Positions 1 through 5,074 of a DNA stretch of 5,074 bases are shown here, piece after piece. A program made the position numbers and the translations under genes. Under the pieces are notes generated by a model. The model was not told the DNA's origin and did no database searches. It was given only the letters and a program-made list of their open reading frames with translations. Source of the stretch: JAUXIQ01 sp030620925 [NCBI: Nitrospinota bacterium] (GTDB taxonomy: Bacteria; JAUXIQ01); NCBI GenBank assembly GCA_030620925.1, contig JAUXIQ010000185.1, positions 1 to 5,074 of the forward strand. Reading direction: 5' to 3'. Position 1 is the stretch's first letter. Each line of letters opens with the position of its first letter.

Positions 1-1
1 G

Positions 2-208
2 ATCAAAGGGCTCTTCGTGCAACTGGGTGACCCGGCGATTCTGGCCCAGCAGAAATCACTGGAGCTGCTCAGAATGATGATGAGTCGCGAGGCGCTCCTT
101 TCCGCTTTCAGCGACGTTTACCTGATAGTGGGCCTGCTCATCATGGCCACCATTATACCCGCGGTTTTCCTGCGCATCAGTCCGCCGAAGTCATCGGCGG
201 TGGATTGA
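2..208 (+). CDS. MFS multidrug transporter, DHA2 (EmrB/QacA-like) type, C-terminal fragment
   Basis: This is the last 68 codons of a gene whose start lies left of the window; the frame is open from base 2 to the TGA at 206-208. A GTG at 17 is an internal valine, not a credible start. The peptide has the look of the C-terminal end of 14-helix drug:proton antiporters: an amphipathic stretch containing AQQKSLELL, then SREALLSAFSDVYLIVG leading into a final hydrophobic helix (about GLLIMATIIPAVFL) and a short polar tail. In that family the protein sits in the inner membrane and exports small molecules using the proton gradient. Only the last helix and the loop before it are visible, so family is likely but substrate is unknown. 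It converges on the dehydratase unit and is probably unrelated to it. Confidence 0.72.
   Translation: MKGLFVQLGDPAILAQQKSLELLRMMMSREALLSAFSDVYLIVGLLIMATIIPAVFLRISPPKSSAVD
182..200. other. Small GC-rich hairpin at the end of the transporter gene
   Basis: CCGCCGA at 182-188 and TCGGCGG at 194-200 form a perfect 7-bp stem with a 5-base loop. It overlaps the last codons of the transporter gene and is followed by a separate 10-base palindrome, CTCTTAAGAG, at 211-220. No T-run follows on either strand, so it does not meet the usual description of an intrinsic terminator. It may protect or stall transcripts at the convergent junction, or be chance. Confidence 0.25.
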
Positions 209-242
209 TGCTCTTAAGAGATGGAAATTCTTATGGGATATG
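209..242. other. Convergent intergenic junction
   Basis: These 34 bases separate the stop of the plus-strand transporter gene from the stop of the minus-strand ATPase gene. They hold the palindrome CTCTTAAGAG (211-220). No stem followed by a T-run is visible on either strand, so how the two converging transcripts end is not shown by the sequence. Confidence 0.6.
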
Positions 243-1016
243 TTATAAACCGATTTTTTTGAGGAGGTTTTCTGCGGCTGTTACGCTCGGTGAGGAGGGA
301 GGCAGGTCGATTACCGGTTCCCCTCGAAAATCGTAGGCGGTAACATTTTCATCATCAGGTATATAACCGAAAATTTCCAGCCCCAGGGAGGACGCGGCGT
401 CTTGCAGCTCCCCCTCGCGGCCCTTTACTTTGTTGATTACCAGACCTTTCTTGCCCAGCTCCAGGGCCGGGTCGTTTTTTGCGATTTCCTGGATGAGGCC
501 CGCTGTGCGGAACGCCCTGCTCGATGTGTCGGTCACCATCATGAGGACGTCTATCTTGGGGACCACGCGCCGGTTTATCTGCTCCGGCCCGGCTTCCCCG
601 TCCACCACCGTCACGTCGTATTCTTTTGACAGCGTATCGATGCCGTAGCGCAGGAGGTCGTTCACGCTGCAGAAGCAGCCCGGTCCCTCGCCCCGCCCCA
701 TCAGCAGCAGGTCGAACCCCGCTCCCCGGTGGAGGCAGCTCTTCATGCCCTCCCTGATATGCCGGCTCTCCAACTCTTTCCGCGCCGCGGGATCGTTGAT
801 GACCTCGTCGCGGATCTGCCCCACCGTCCTTTTTACCTCCACCCCCAGGGCGTGGGGAAGGCTCACCGCCGAATCGGCGTCTATGGCCAGAACGCTCTGC
901 TTCCCTTCTCCGACCAGCACCTTGACCATCAGGGCTGAGAGCACGGTCTTTCCTGTGCCCCCTTTGCCGGTAACGGCGATGACTGTGCCTTTTTTGTTTG
1001 TAGAGGTATTTTCCAT
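243..1016 (-). CDS. CooC/AcsF-family P-loop ATPase (metallocentre maturation type)
   Basis: The 257-residue cytoplasmic protein is a SIMIBI-class ATPase related to CooC, AcsF and NifH. Seen in the sequence: a deviant Walker A, GKGGTGKT, at 17-24, with the second lysine typical of the MinD/NifH/CooC group; IDAD at 45-48; the CooC-like segment GRGEGPGCFCSVNDLLR at about 107-123, with the CxC pair C114 and C116; and a Walker B-like VVDGEAG at 137-143 followed by NRR. In CooC the CxC pair binds metal at the dimer interface, and the family drives nickel insertion into CO dehydrogenase or acetyl-CoA synthase. AcsF and CooC usually read DNEAG-x-EH at the Walker B region; here it is DGEAG-P-EQ. It is the last gene of the unit, 11 bases after the upstream stop. 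No clear Shine-Dalgarno precedes the ATG, suggesting coupled translation. No upstream or in-frame alternative start looks better. The family call is firm; its client here is inferred, perhaps the adjacent dehydratase-like enzyme. Confidence 0.9.
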   Translation of the reverse strand: MENTSTNKKGTVIAVTGKGGTGKTVLSALMVKVLVGEGKQSVLAIDADSAVSLPHALGVEVKRTVGQIRDEVINDPAARKELESRHIREGMKSCLHRGAGFDLLLMGRGEGPGCFCSVNDLLRYGIDTLSKEYDVTVVDGEAGPEQINRRVVPKIDVLMMVTDTSSRAFRTAGLIQEIAKNDPALELGKKGLVINKVKGREGELQDAASSLGLEIFGYIPDDENVTAYDFRGEPVIDLPPSSPSVTAAENLLKKIGL

Positions 1017-1027
1017 TATGAGAATGT

Positions 1028-2284
1028 TCAGCCTAACAGGGTGGTAATAAAGTCTTGCAGCTGGGCCTTGATGGTATCCGACGATTTCATCCTGGGGTCT
1101 ACGAAATCGATATCGAAGATGAAGATGGGTATGCCAAGCTCATCCTGTATGTTGTCTTTCACCAGCTTGATGGTGGCCCAGGCGTGTTTGCAGGCGAAGT
1201 TACCGGCGAAAATAGCTGCATCCGCCTTGTAGTCTCTGCATATATTTATAACCATGTCAGAGTAAATCTCGTAAGGGCCGTTAGCCATGTGCCCCATAGG
1301 GGTATAGGTCAGTCTTTCGGCGAGGCCCAGAAAGATGGATTCCGTGTCGGAAACGTCTTCGATGGTGTTAGCTGAAAAGTTGCTCAATCCATCCTTAACC
1401 ACCATGGCCCCGAACTCCCTCTCCATCCATCTGAAAATACCCGTATCGAATAGGACGGGGGTGAACAGTGAAACCAGCCTTATTTTTTCTTCAGGGATGG
1501 GCCCTCTATTTTCCTCGACTGCGGCTTTACCTATTTCATACTGTTTTTTGTAGAACTCGACCAGCCCCGGGGTCCCAGACATACTGACGCATAAGCTGCC
1601 GGTTACCATCAAATGAAGTGAAGAAAGAGGACAGGGGACGTTTTTCCTGAGCTCGTTTATCTTCGCCAGGTAGCGCAAGGCTTCGTTGGAATATTCCACC
1701 ACTTCCCGCAGCCTGTCCTCGTCGAGCTTCCTGCCGGTATGCTCCTCCAGGAAGGAGACGACTTTTTTCAGCTCCCCGGCCATGTATTTGTAGCTGCGCT
1801 CGTTTTGGGTATAAGGGGTGTCGATGCAGAAATGGGGAACGTCTAAATACTCCGCAATGGTGTCGAAGGAGGCCAATCCCGAATCGCAGGGATGCGCGGC
1901 GTGCACGATGGCGTCGGGGAGGGGTAAATCTCCCGCCATTGCGGCCCCGATCATGCCTTTATTGACCCCGCATATATGGTCCGGCACGTAGCGCTGCGCA
2001 TAGTCCAGATATTTCATCAGCCCCTCCCGAGAACCCGCCAGCAAAGAGGATATTCCTTCCGGGGAAACGGGGAATATATCCATGGCATAAAATAGTTCGG
2101 GGATTGTGCCTGCGCTCATCCAGATAACCGGCTGGCCTCTATCCTTTGCGGTGTAGAGGTCTTCGTAGTATTTGGTATTCAGGTCGTAAATCCATTTATC
2201 TTCCGGCCTCTTCTCGGCAATGTGTTTATTAATGGCCTTAAAGTTTTCCGATAAATACTTAAATACATTCGTGCTCGCTTCCAT
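1028..2284 (-). CDS. 2-hydroxyacyl-CoA dehydratase / benzoyl-CoA reductase family large subunit (HgdA/HadB/BcrB-like), copy 2
   Basis: This 418-residue cytoplasmic protein belongs to the HGD-D family (HgdB/BcrC group, COG1775-like). Length fits the larger subunit of such heterodimers. Family members bind a [4Fe-4S] cluster and use very low-potential electrons to dehydrate 2-hydroxyacyl-CoA or reduce benzoyl-CoA. Cysteines matching the cluster ligands are C105 in ICGVNKG, C133 in HPCDSG and C365 in FACKHAW; the first motif resembles the CxxVK segment of BcrB. Further cysteines are C153, C218, C232 and C349. The C-terminal segment DFVDPRMKSS with AQLQDFITTLL is typical of the family's last helix region. 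It aligns without gaps to the preceding gene, about 72% identical, but carries G59 and S74 where that copy has cysteines. Start ATG at 2284 is supported by AAGGGGG seven bases upstream. A 76-base gap separates it from copy 1, larger than the other gaps in the unit. Substrate is not readable. Confidence 0.9.
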   Translation of the reverse strand: MEASTNVFKYLSENFKAINKHIAEKRPEDKWIYDLNTKYYEDLYTAKDRGQPVIWMSAGTIPELFYAMDIFPVSPEGISSLLAGSREGLMKYLDYAQRYVPDHICGVNKGMIGAAMAGDLPLPDAIVHAAHPCDSGLASFDTIAEYLDVPHFCIDTPYTQNERSYKYMAGELKKVVSFLEEHTGRKLDEDRLREVVEYSNEALRYLAKINELRKNVPCPLSSLHLMVTGSLCVSMSGTPGLVEFYKKQYEIGKAAVEENRGPIPEEKIRLVSLFTPVLFDTGIFRWMEREFGAMVVKDGLSNFSANTIEDVSDTESIFLGLAERLTYTPMGHMANGPYEIYSDMVINICRDYKADAAIFAGNFACKHAWATIKLVKDNIQDELGIPIFIFDIDFVDPRMKSSDTIKAQLQDFITTLLG

Positions 2285-2360
2285 TATTATTCCCCCTTAA
2301 TTATTAATACGAACCGCCGCCGCGTTTTGAGAAGCTGCGCTCCGTTTTTTCACCGGTTGT
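2285..2360 (-). other. Intergenic gap between the two large-subunit genes, with ribosome binding site
   Basis: This 76-base spacer is the longest gap inside the unit. On the minus strand it ends with AAGGGGG (2292-2298), seven bases before the ATG at 2284, a strong Shine-Dalgarno. An AT-rich stretch around TATTAATTATTAA lies just upstream of it and could be a poor -10 element, with TTCTCA 18 bases further up as a weak -35. I regard an internal promoter as unproven. No stem with a T-run is visible. The spacer may be what remains of the duplication that produced the second copy. Confidence 0.5.
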
Positions 2361-3617
2361 TTAGTTTAGCAGGGTGGTGATAAAGTCCGCCAACTGGGCC
2401 TTTACGGTTTCCGACGATTTCATCCTGGGGTCGACGAAGTCTAAGTCAAAAATGAATGTGGGGATACCCAGCTCGTCGTAGATTTTATCCTTTATCAGTT
2501 GGATTATTGCCCATGCGTGCTTGCAGGCGAAGTTGCCGGCGAAAATGGCTGCATCCGCTTTGTAGTCCCTGCATACCTCTATGGCCCAGTCGGAGTATAT
2601 CTCTGTAGGGCCGTGGGCCTGATGTCCCATGGGCACACTGGTTAACCTCCGGGCGAGGCCCATGAATATGGAGTCTCTGTCCGAAACGTTCTCAATGGGG
2701 TTGGCTGAGAAATGGCCCATCATATCCATGGTCACGATGGCCCCGAACTCTTTCTCCATCCAGTCGAAAATCCCCAGGTCGTAAAATATGGGGGTGTAAA
2801 TCCATGCCAGCCGTATCTTTTCATCCGGCAAGTGGCCCTTATTTTCTTCGACGGCTGTTCTGGCTATTTCGTACTGCTTTTTGAGGTATTCAATTAACCC
2901 GGGGGTTCCCGATAAATTGAAGCATGCACTGGCGTTCAGCGTTAAAAACCATGAGGAAAGGGGACAGGGGACGTTTTTCCTAAGGTCGTTTATCTTTGTT
3001 AAGTAGCGCTGGGCCTCGTTGGAGTTTTCTACCACTTCCCGCAGCTTGTCCTCATCTAGCTTCCTGCCGGTATGCTCCTCCAGGAAGGACACCATCTTTT
3101 CCAACTCCCTGGCCAGATATCGGTAGCTCCGTTCGTCTTTGTAATAAGGGGTGTCAATGCAGAACTGGGGGATATCTAAATACTCCGCAATGGTGTCGAA
3201 GGAGACCAGTCCTGAATCACAGGGATGCGCGGTGTGCACGATGGCGTCGGGCAGGGGCAAATCCCCGGCCAGGGCGGCCCCGATCATGCCCTTATTGACT
3301 CCGCACAGGTGGTCCGGCACAAAACGCTGCGCGTGGTCGAGATATTTCACTACCCCCTCTGGCAAGAGAGAAAGGACTCCGGATAAATTCTCAGTGCAAA
3401 CGGGGAAGGTATCCATGGCGTAAAATAGTTCAGGGGTAGCGCAGAAACTTCTCCAAACCACAGGCTGGCCCCTGTCTCTGGCTGTATAAAGGTCTTCATA
3501 GTATTTGGTATTCAGGTCATAAATCCATTTCTCTTCCGGCATATTCTCGGTAATTTGTTTACCAATAGCCTTAAAATAATCCGAAATATCCTCCAATATG
3601 TTGGTACTCGCTTCCAT
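2361..3617 (-). CDS. 2-hydroxyacyl-CoA dehydratase / benzoyl-CoA reductase family large subunit (HgdA/HadB/BcrB-like), copy 1
   Basis: This is the first of two tandem large-subunit genes of the HGD-D family, expected to bind one iron-sulfur cluster and to pair with the small subunit encoded just upstream. Cluster-ligand positions are C105 (LCGVNKG), C133 (HPCDSG) and C365 (FACKHAW). Unlike copy 2 it also has C59, in SFCATPELF, and C74, in FPVCTE. C59 falls near the FCSYVPEE cysteine of the small subunit. I chose the ATG at 3617, giving 418 residues, over the GTG at 3626. GAGGGG (3626-3631) sits eight bases before the ATG but touches the GTG. The copy 2 protein also starts MEASTN and is also 418 residues. 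The gene begins five bases after the small-subunit stop, so the two are probably translated together. The family assignment is secure; dehydratase versus ring reductase versus another low-potential reductase cannot be decided here. Confidence 0.9.
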   Translation of the reverse strand: MEASTNILEDISDYFKAIGKQITENMPEEKWIYDLNTKYYEDLYTARDRGQPVVWRSFCATPELFYAMDTFPVCTENLSGVLSLLPEGVVKYLDHAQRFVPDHLCGVNKGMIGAALAGDLPLPDAIVHTAHPCDSGLVSFDTIAEYLDIPQFCIDTPYYKDERSYRYLARELEKMVSFLEEHTGRKLDEDKLREVVENSNEAQRYLTKINDLRKNVPCPLSSWFLTLNASACFNLSGTPGLIEYLKKQYEIARTAVEENKGHLPDEKIRLAWIYTPIFYDLGIFDWMEKEFGAIVTMDMMGHFSANPIENVSDRDSIFMGLARRLTSVPMGHQAHGPTEIYSDWAIEVCRDYKADAAIFAGNFACKHAWAIIQLIKDKIYDELGIPTFIFDLDFVDPRMKSSETVKAQLADFITTLLN

Positions 3618-3622
3618 CGCTG

Positions 3623-4744
3623 TCACCCCTCTACCATTTCTAAAAACGCATCCAGCCTGTTTTTTATCTGGCCCGCTCCGCTCAATTGATATTCCCGCTC
3701 CAGCGTCAGGACGGGGACACTATCTTCCTCTAATTTTTTATGGATATACATCGATTCCCCGGCCCATAAATCGCAGTGGCGCATCCTCTGGTAAATCACG
3801 CCGTCCACCTTGAAACGGTCTATCATCTCCTTGATAAAACCATATATTTGAGGAATCTGCCCGGCCATCCTGGAACAGGCCGGTCGGCTCAGGTATGCTC
3901 TGGCCAGGTTGGACATGATGTCGCCGTCCGTGGCCACCGGCTCCATGGCATAACGGCTGCCGAAGCAGAGGCCGTCGGTCACCACCAGCCCCCCCGCTTC
4001 TTCGATAATCTGGGTGAACTCCAGGTCGTCGTAGGCGCTTCCAACTATCATCAGTCGCGCCCTATAGTCGGTTGAGCCCTCCTTGCCCTTTATTTCCTCT
4101 AATAAATCTTTCAACATTGAATTAAACTGTTCCTTGGGCATGGCCGTACCCGCCAGCACCACCTGCTGGGTCTCGCTGCCGGAGATGGGAGGGTTATCCC
4201 CCTCCCTCAAGCTGTACAGTTCCTGGAGAAGCGCCCGGCTTTCGTTATAGACATCGATGGAATCCTTCAGCTTCTCTTCAGTGATCTCTGTATCGAAAGA
4301 ACTTTTGAGGCTGTCGCAAAAGGTGGCTATTTCCTCGGTGAACCACTGCACTGCGTCTTCATTGATCTTGTGCGGCACGCTTAAAAAATGCATGTAGTCA
4401 CAGCCCACCTTTTCTTTCCAGATATCGTAAAGCCTGCGGATATGGTCGCAACTGTTCAAAGAGATCAACCCGTCAAGGAACTCGTATTCTCCCTTCAAAG
4501 CATATTCGAGGCAGCTTTTGACGAAAGTGCAGTTATAGGGAGACATGAGCGCGTCGGCCTCAGCCGTAGACTTGCAGCCTATGGGTCTCAGCCGGTAAGG
4601 GAGCGTTCCCGCCGCGTGAAGAACTTCTTCAGGCACGTAAGAGCAGAAATACCCGGTGATCTTCCCCCCCTTCTCTTTCCACTCTTTCGCAGCGGAATTA
4701 TAGATGGTGTCTGCGATTTCGTTTATTTCCTCGAGGGGCGCCAT
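3623..4744 (-). CDS. 2-hydroxyacyl-CoA dehydratase / benzoyl-CoA reductase family small subunit (HgdB/HadC/BcrC-like)
   Basis: The 373-residue protein matches the small subunit of HgdAB, HadBC and BcrBC-type enzymes in length and motif order. Near the N terminus is GYFCSYVPEEVLHAAGTLPYRL (30-51, containing C34), a hallmark of this subunit. Cluster-ligand candidates are C72 in NCTFVKSC, C99 in NSCDH and C324 in MRHCDLWAGE. The C terminus, LTLEREYQLSGAGQIKNRLD followed by AFLEM, is the standard family ending. Other cysteines are C57, C78, C115, C143, C260 and C290. It is the first gene of the unit. AAGGAG (4751-4756), six bases before the ATG, and an extended -10 promoter about 63 bases further up support this start. 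It differs strongly from the two large subunits, so it is a partner and not a third copy. With only one small-subunit gene for two large-subunit genes, it may be shared. Its substrate is unknown. Confidence 0.92.
   Translation of the reverse strand: MAPLEEINEIADTIYNSAAKEWKEKGGKITGYFCSYVPEEVLHAAGTLPYRLRPIGCKSTAEADALMSPYNCTFVKSCLEYALKGEYEFLDGLISLNSCDHIRRLYDIWKEKVGCDYMHFLSVPHKINEDAVQWFTEEIATFCDSLKSSFDTEITEEKLKDSIDVYNESRALLQELYSLREGDNPPISGSETQQVVLAGTAMPKEQFNSMLKDLLEEIKGKEGSTDYRARLMIVGSAYDDLEFTQIIEEAGGLVVTDGLCFGSRYAMEPVATDGDIMSNLARAYLSRPACSRMAGQIPQIYGFIKEMIDRFKVDGVIYQRMRHCDLWAGESMYIHKKLEEDSVPVLTLEREYQLSGAGQIKNRLDAFLEMVEG
3626..3631 (-). promoter_or_regulatory. Ribosome binding site that decides the copy 1 large-subunit start
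   Basis: GAGGGG on the minus strand lies within the last codons of the small-subunit gene, eight bases before the ATG at 3617. The alternative GTG at 3626 overlaps this site and has no other Shine-Dalgarno, so the ATG is favoured. Confidence 0.7.
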
Positions 4745-4750
4745 GGCTCT

Positions 4751-4756
4751 CTCCTT
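4751..4756 (-). promoter_or_regulatory. Ribosome binding site of the first gene in the unit
   Basis: AAGGAG on the minus strand is six bases before the ATG at 4744. It is a near-perfect Shine-Dalgarno and fixes this start for the small subunit. Confidence 0.75.
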
Positions 4757-4813
4757 TTCGTAATCTCGACTAAAACATCAATGGCGTAAAACGATTGATT
4801 AGTATTTTCGCTC

Positions 4814-4841
4814 ACTATAGCACATTGTTGATGGTAGTCAA
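4814..4841 (-). promoter_or_regulatory. Sigma70-like promoter with extended -10, driving the four-gene unit
   Basis: On the minus strand TTGACT (4841-4836) and TATAGT (4819-4814) each match the sigma70 consensus at five of six positions and are 16 bases apart. A TG one base before the -10 makes an extended -10 element. Transcription would start near 4807, giving a leader of about 63 bases before the ATG at 4744. No comparably good promoter was seen elsewhere in the window. Confidence 0.65.
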
Positions 4842-4842
4842 T

Positions 4843-4859
4843 GAAGTACTTCCAATTGG
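4843..4859. promoter_or_regulatory. Adjoining palindromes next to the -35 element, possible operator
   Basis: GAAGTACTTC (4843-4852) is a perfect 10-base palindrome, and CCAATTGG (4852-4859) is a perfect 8-base palindrome sharing one base with it. They begin two bases upstream of the -35 hexamer of the unit's promoter, where an activator or repressor dimer could bind. Palindromes this short do arise by chance, and I recognise no named regulator site. Confidence 0.3.
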
Positions 4860-5037
4860 CAGGATATGTCTTACGTTCACCCGCAGAATCAAAAGGATGA
4901 GCGGCGTTATCGGAAAAAGATATTAGATGGAGGAGGGCTTTGGAGTGGTTTATTATTATAAAGGTGTTTGCAGCATATAAAATTTTCACCGATTTAAAAG
5001 GAAATTAACTCGGACCGAGGATTATTGAGGATTATTT

Positions 5038-5074
5038 ATGAGCACGCCTGAAAAAATGGCCAGTAAAACGGGCC
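5038..5074 (+). CDS. Start of a divergent gene, product unknown
   Basis: An ATG at 5038 opens a frame that runs to the window edge and reads MSTPEKMASKTG. It is preceded by TGAGG (5026-5030) seven bases upstream, a reasonable Shine-Dalgarno. Twelve residues are too few to name the product. Its divergent position next to the unit's promoter is where a local transcriptional regulator is often found, but nothing visible confirms that. Confidence 0.5.
   Translation, partial: MSTPEKMASKTG

Larger units (their letters stand above)
1028..3617 (-). repeat. Tandem gene duplication (two 418-codon units)
   Basis: The segments 1028-2284 and 2361-3617 are direct repeats about 1,333 bases apart. The encoded proteins align end to end without gaps, with about 301 of 418 residues identical by my hand count. 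DNA similarity is clear in places, for example CTTCCTGCCGGTATGCTCC near 1730 and again near 3060. Residues 101-150 are about 90% identical, while 51-100 and 251-300 are only a little over half identical. This is an old but recognisable duplication, not an assembly artefact. Confidence 0.85.
4745..5037. other. Divergent intergenic regulatory region
   Basis: These 293 bases separate the four-gene unit from the plus-strand gene starting at 5038. They are richer in A and T than the coding regions. They hold the minus-strand promoter (4814-4841), adjoining palindromes (4843-4859), and a short inverted repeat ATCAAT/ATTGAT (4777-4782 and 4794-4799) in the unit's leader. AT-rich stretches at 4950-5000 could supply a promoter for the rightward gene, but no convincing hexamer pair is visible there. 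A minus-strand open frame from a GTG at 4989 crosses the region; I see no sign that it is coding. Confidence 0.6.

Noticed and set aside
182-220. Bidirectional intrinsic terminator between the transporter and ATPase genes
   Set aside because: A 7-bp stem and a 10-base palindrome are present, but no T-run follows on either strand, so I list the stem only as a hairpin.
402-1047. Plus-strand open frames of 69 to 100 codons across the ATPase gene
   Set aside because: They are antisense shadows of a gene with clear P-loop ATPase motifs; their peptides are rich in Pro, Arg and His and show no family features.
3618-3626. GTG start at 3626 for the copy 1 large subunit, giving 421 residues
   Set aside because: The only good Shine-Dalgarno (3626-3631) is correctly spaced for the ATG at 3617, and that start gives the same length and N terminus as the paralogue.
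4388-4789. Plus-strand open frame of 133 codons opposite the start of the small-subunit gene
   Set aside because: It lies antisense to a well-supported family gene and its translation shows no recognisable motifs.
4723-4989. Minus-strand open frame of 88 codons overlapping the start of the small-subunit gene
   Set aside because: It starts at a GTG without a Shine-Dalgarno, runs across the promoter and leader of the unit, overlaps the next gene by 22 bases, and its peptide shows no recognisable family features.
4940-5000. Promoter for the rightward gene at 5038
   Set aside because: AT-rich elements such as TATAAA (4976-4981) are present, but no -35 match at suitable spacing was convincing.
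1-5074. CRISPR array, tRNA, rRNA or insertion sequence
   Set aside because: I saw no regularly spaced repeats, no tRNA- or rRNA-like sequence and no transposase or terminal inverted repeats; the only large repeat is the duplicated large-subunit gene.

Overview
The window looks like bacterial chromosome from a strict anaerobe. Three genes encode members of the oxygen-sensitive 2-hydroxyacyl-CoA dehydratase / benzoyl-CoA reductase family (HgdAB, HadBC and BcrBC type). A fourth encodes a CooC/AcsF-type ATPase, a family otherwise linked to nickel maturation of CO dehydrogenase and acetyl-CoA synthase. Shine-Dalgarno motifs and a sigma70-like promoter support a bacterial source. Base composition is near 50% GC by eye. 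I cannot assign a phylum; anaerobic Firmicutes, Chloroflexota and Desulfobacterota all remain possible.

Layout, left to right: (1) positions 2-208, plus strand, the C-terminal end of a multidrug-type MFS transporter; (2) a 34-base convergent junction; (3) positions 243-4744, minus strand, a compact four-gene unit. In transcription order this unit holds a 373-residue HgdB/BcrC-like subunit (4744-3623), a 418-residue HgdA/BcrB-like subunit (3617-2361), a second 418-residue copy of it (2284-1028), and the CooC-like ATPase (1016-243); (4) a regulatory region of 293 bases (4745-5037) with a good extended -10 promoter reading into the unit; (5) a divergent plus-strand gene starting at 5038, of which only twelve codons are visible.

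Each dehydratase-like protein keeps three cysteines at the positions where the family binds an iron-sulfur cluster. The likely product is therefore a heterodimeric low-potential reductase or dehydratase in which one small subunit could pair with either of two large subunits. The large subunits are about 72% identical by hand count and align without gaps. They differ at two cysteines near the N terminus and in a few localized patches. The substrate cannot be read from the sequence.

The main point of interest is the company these genes keep. The usual ATP-driven activator of this family (HgdC/HadI/BcrAD type, ASKHA fold) is absent from the window. Instead the unit ends with a CooC-type P-loop ATPase that keeps its CxC metal-binding motif. 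Whether that ATPase matures the metal centre, donates electrons, or serves something else is inference.
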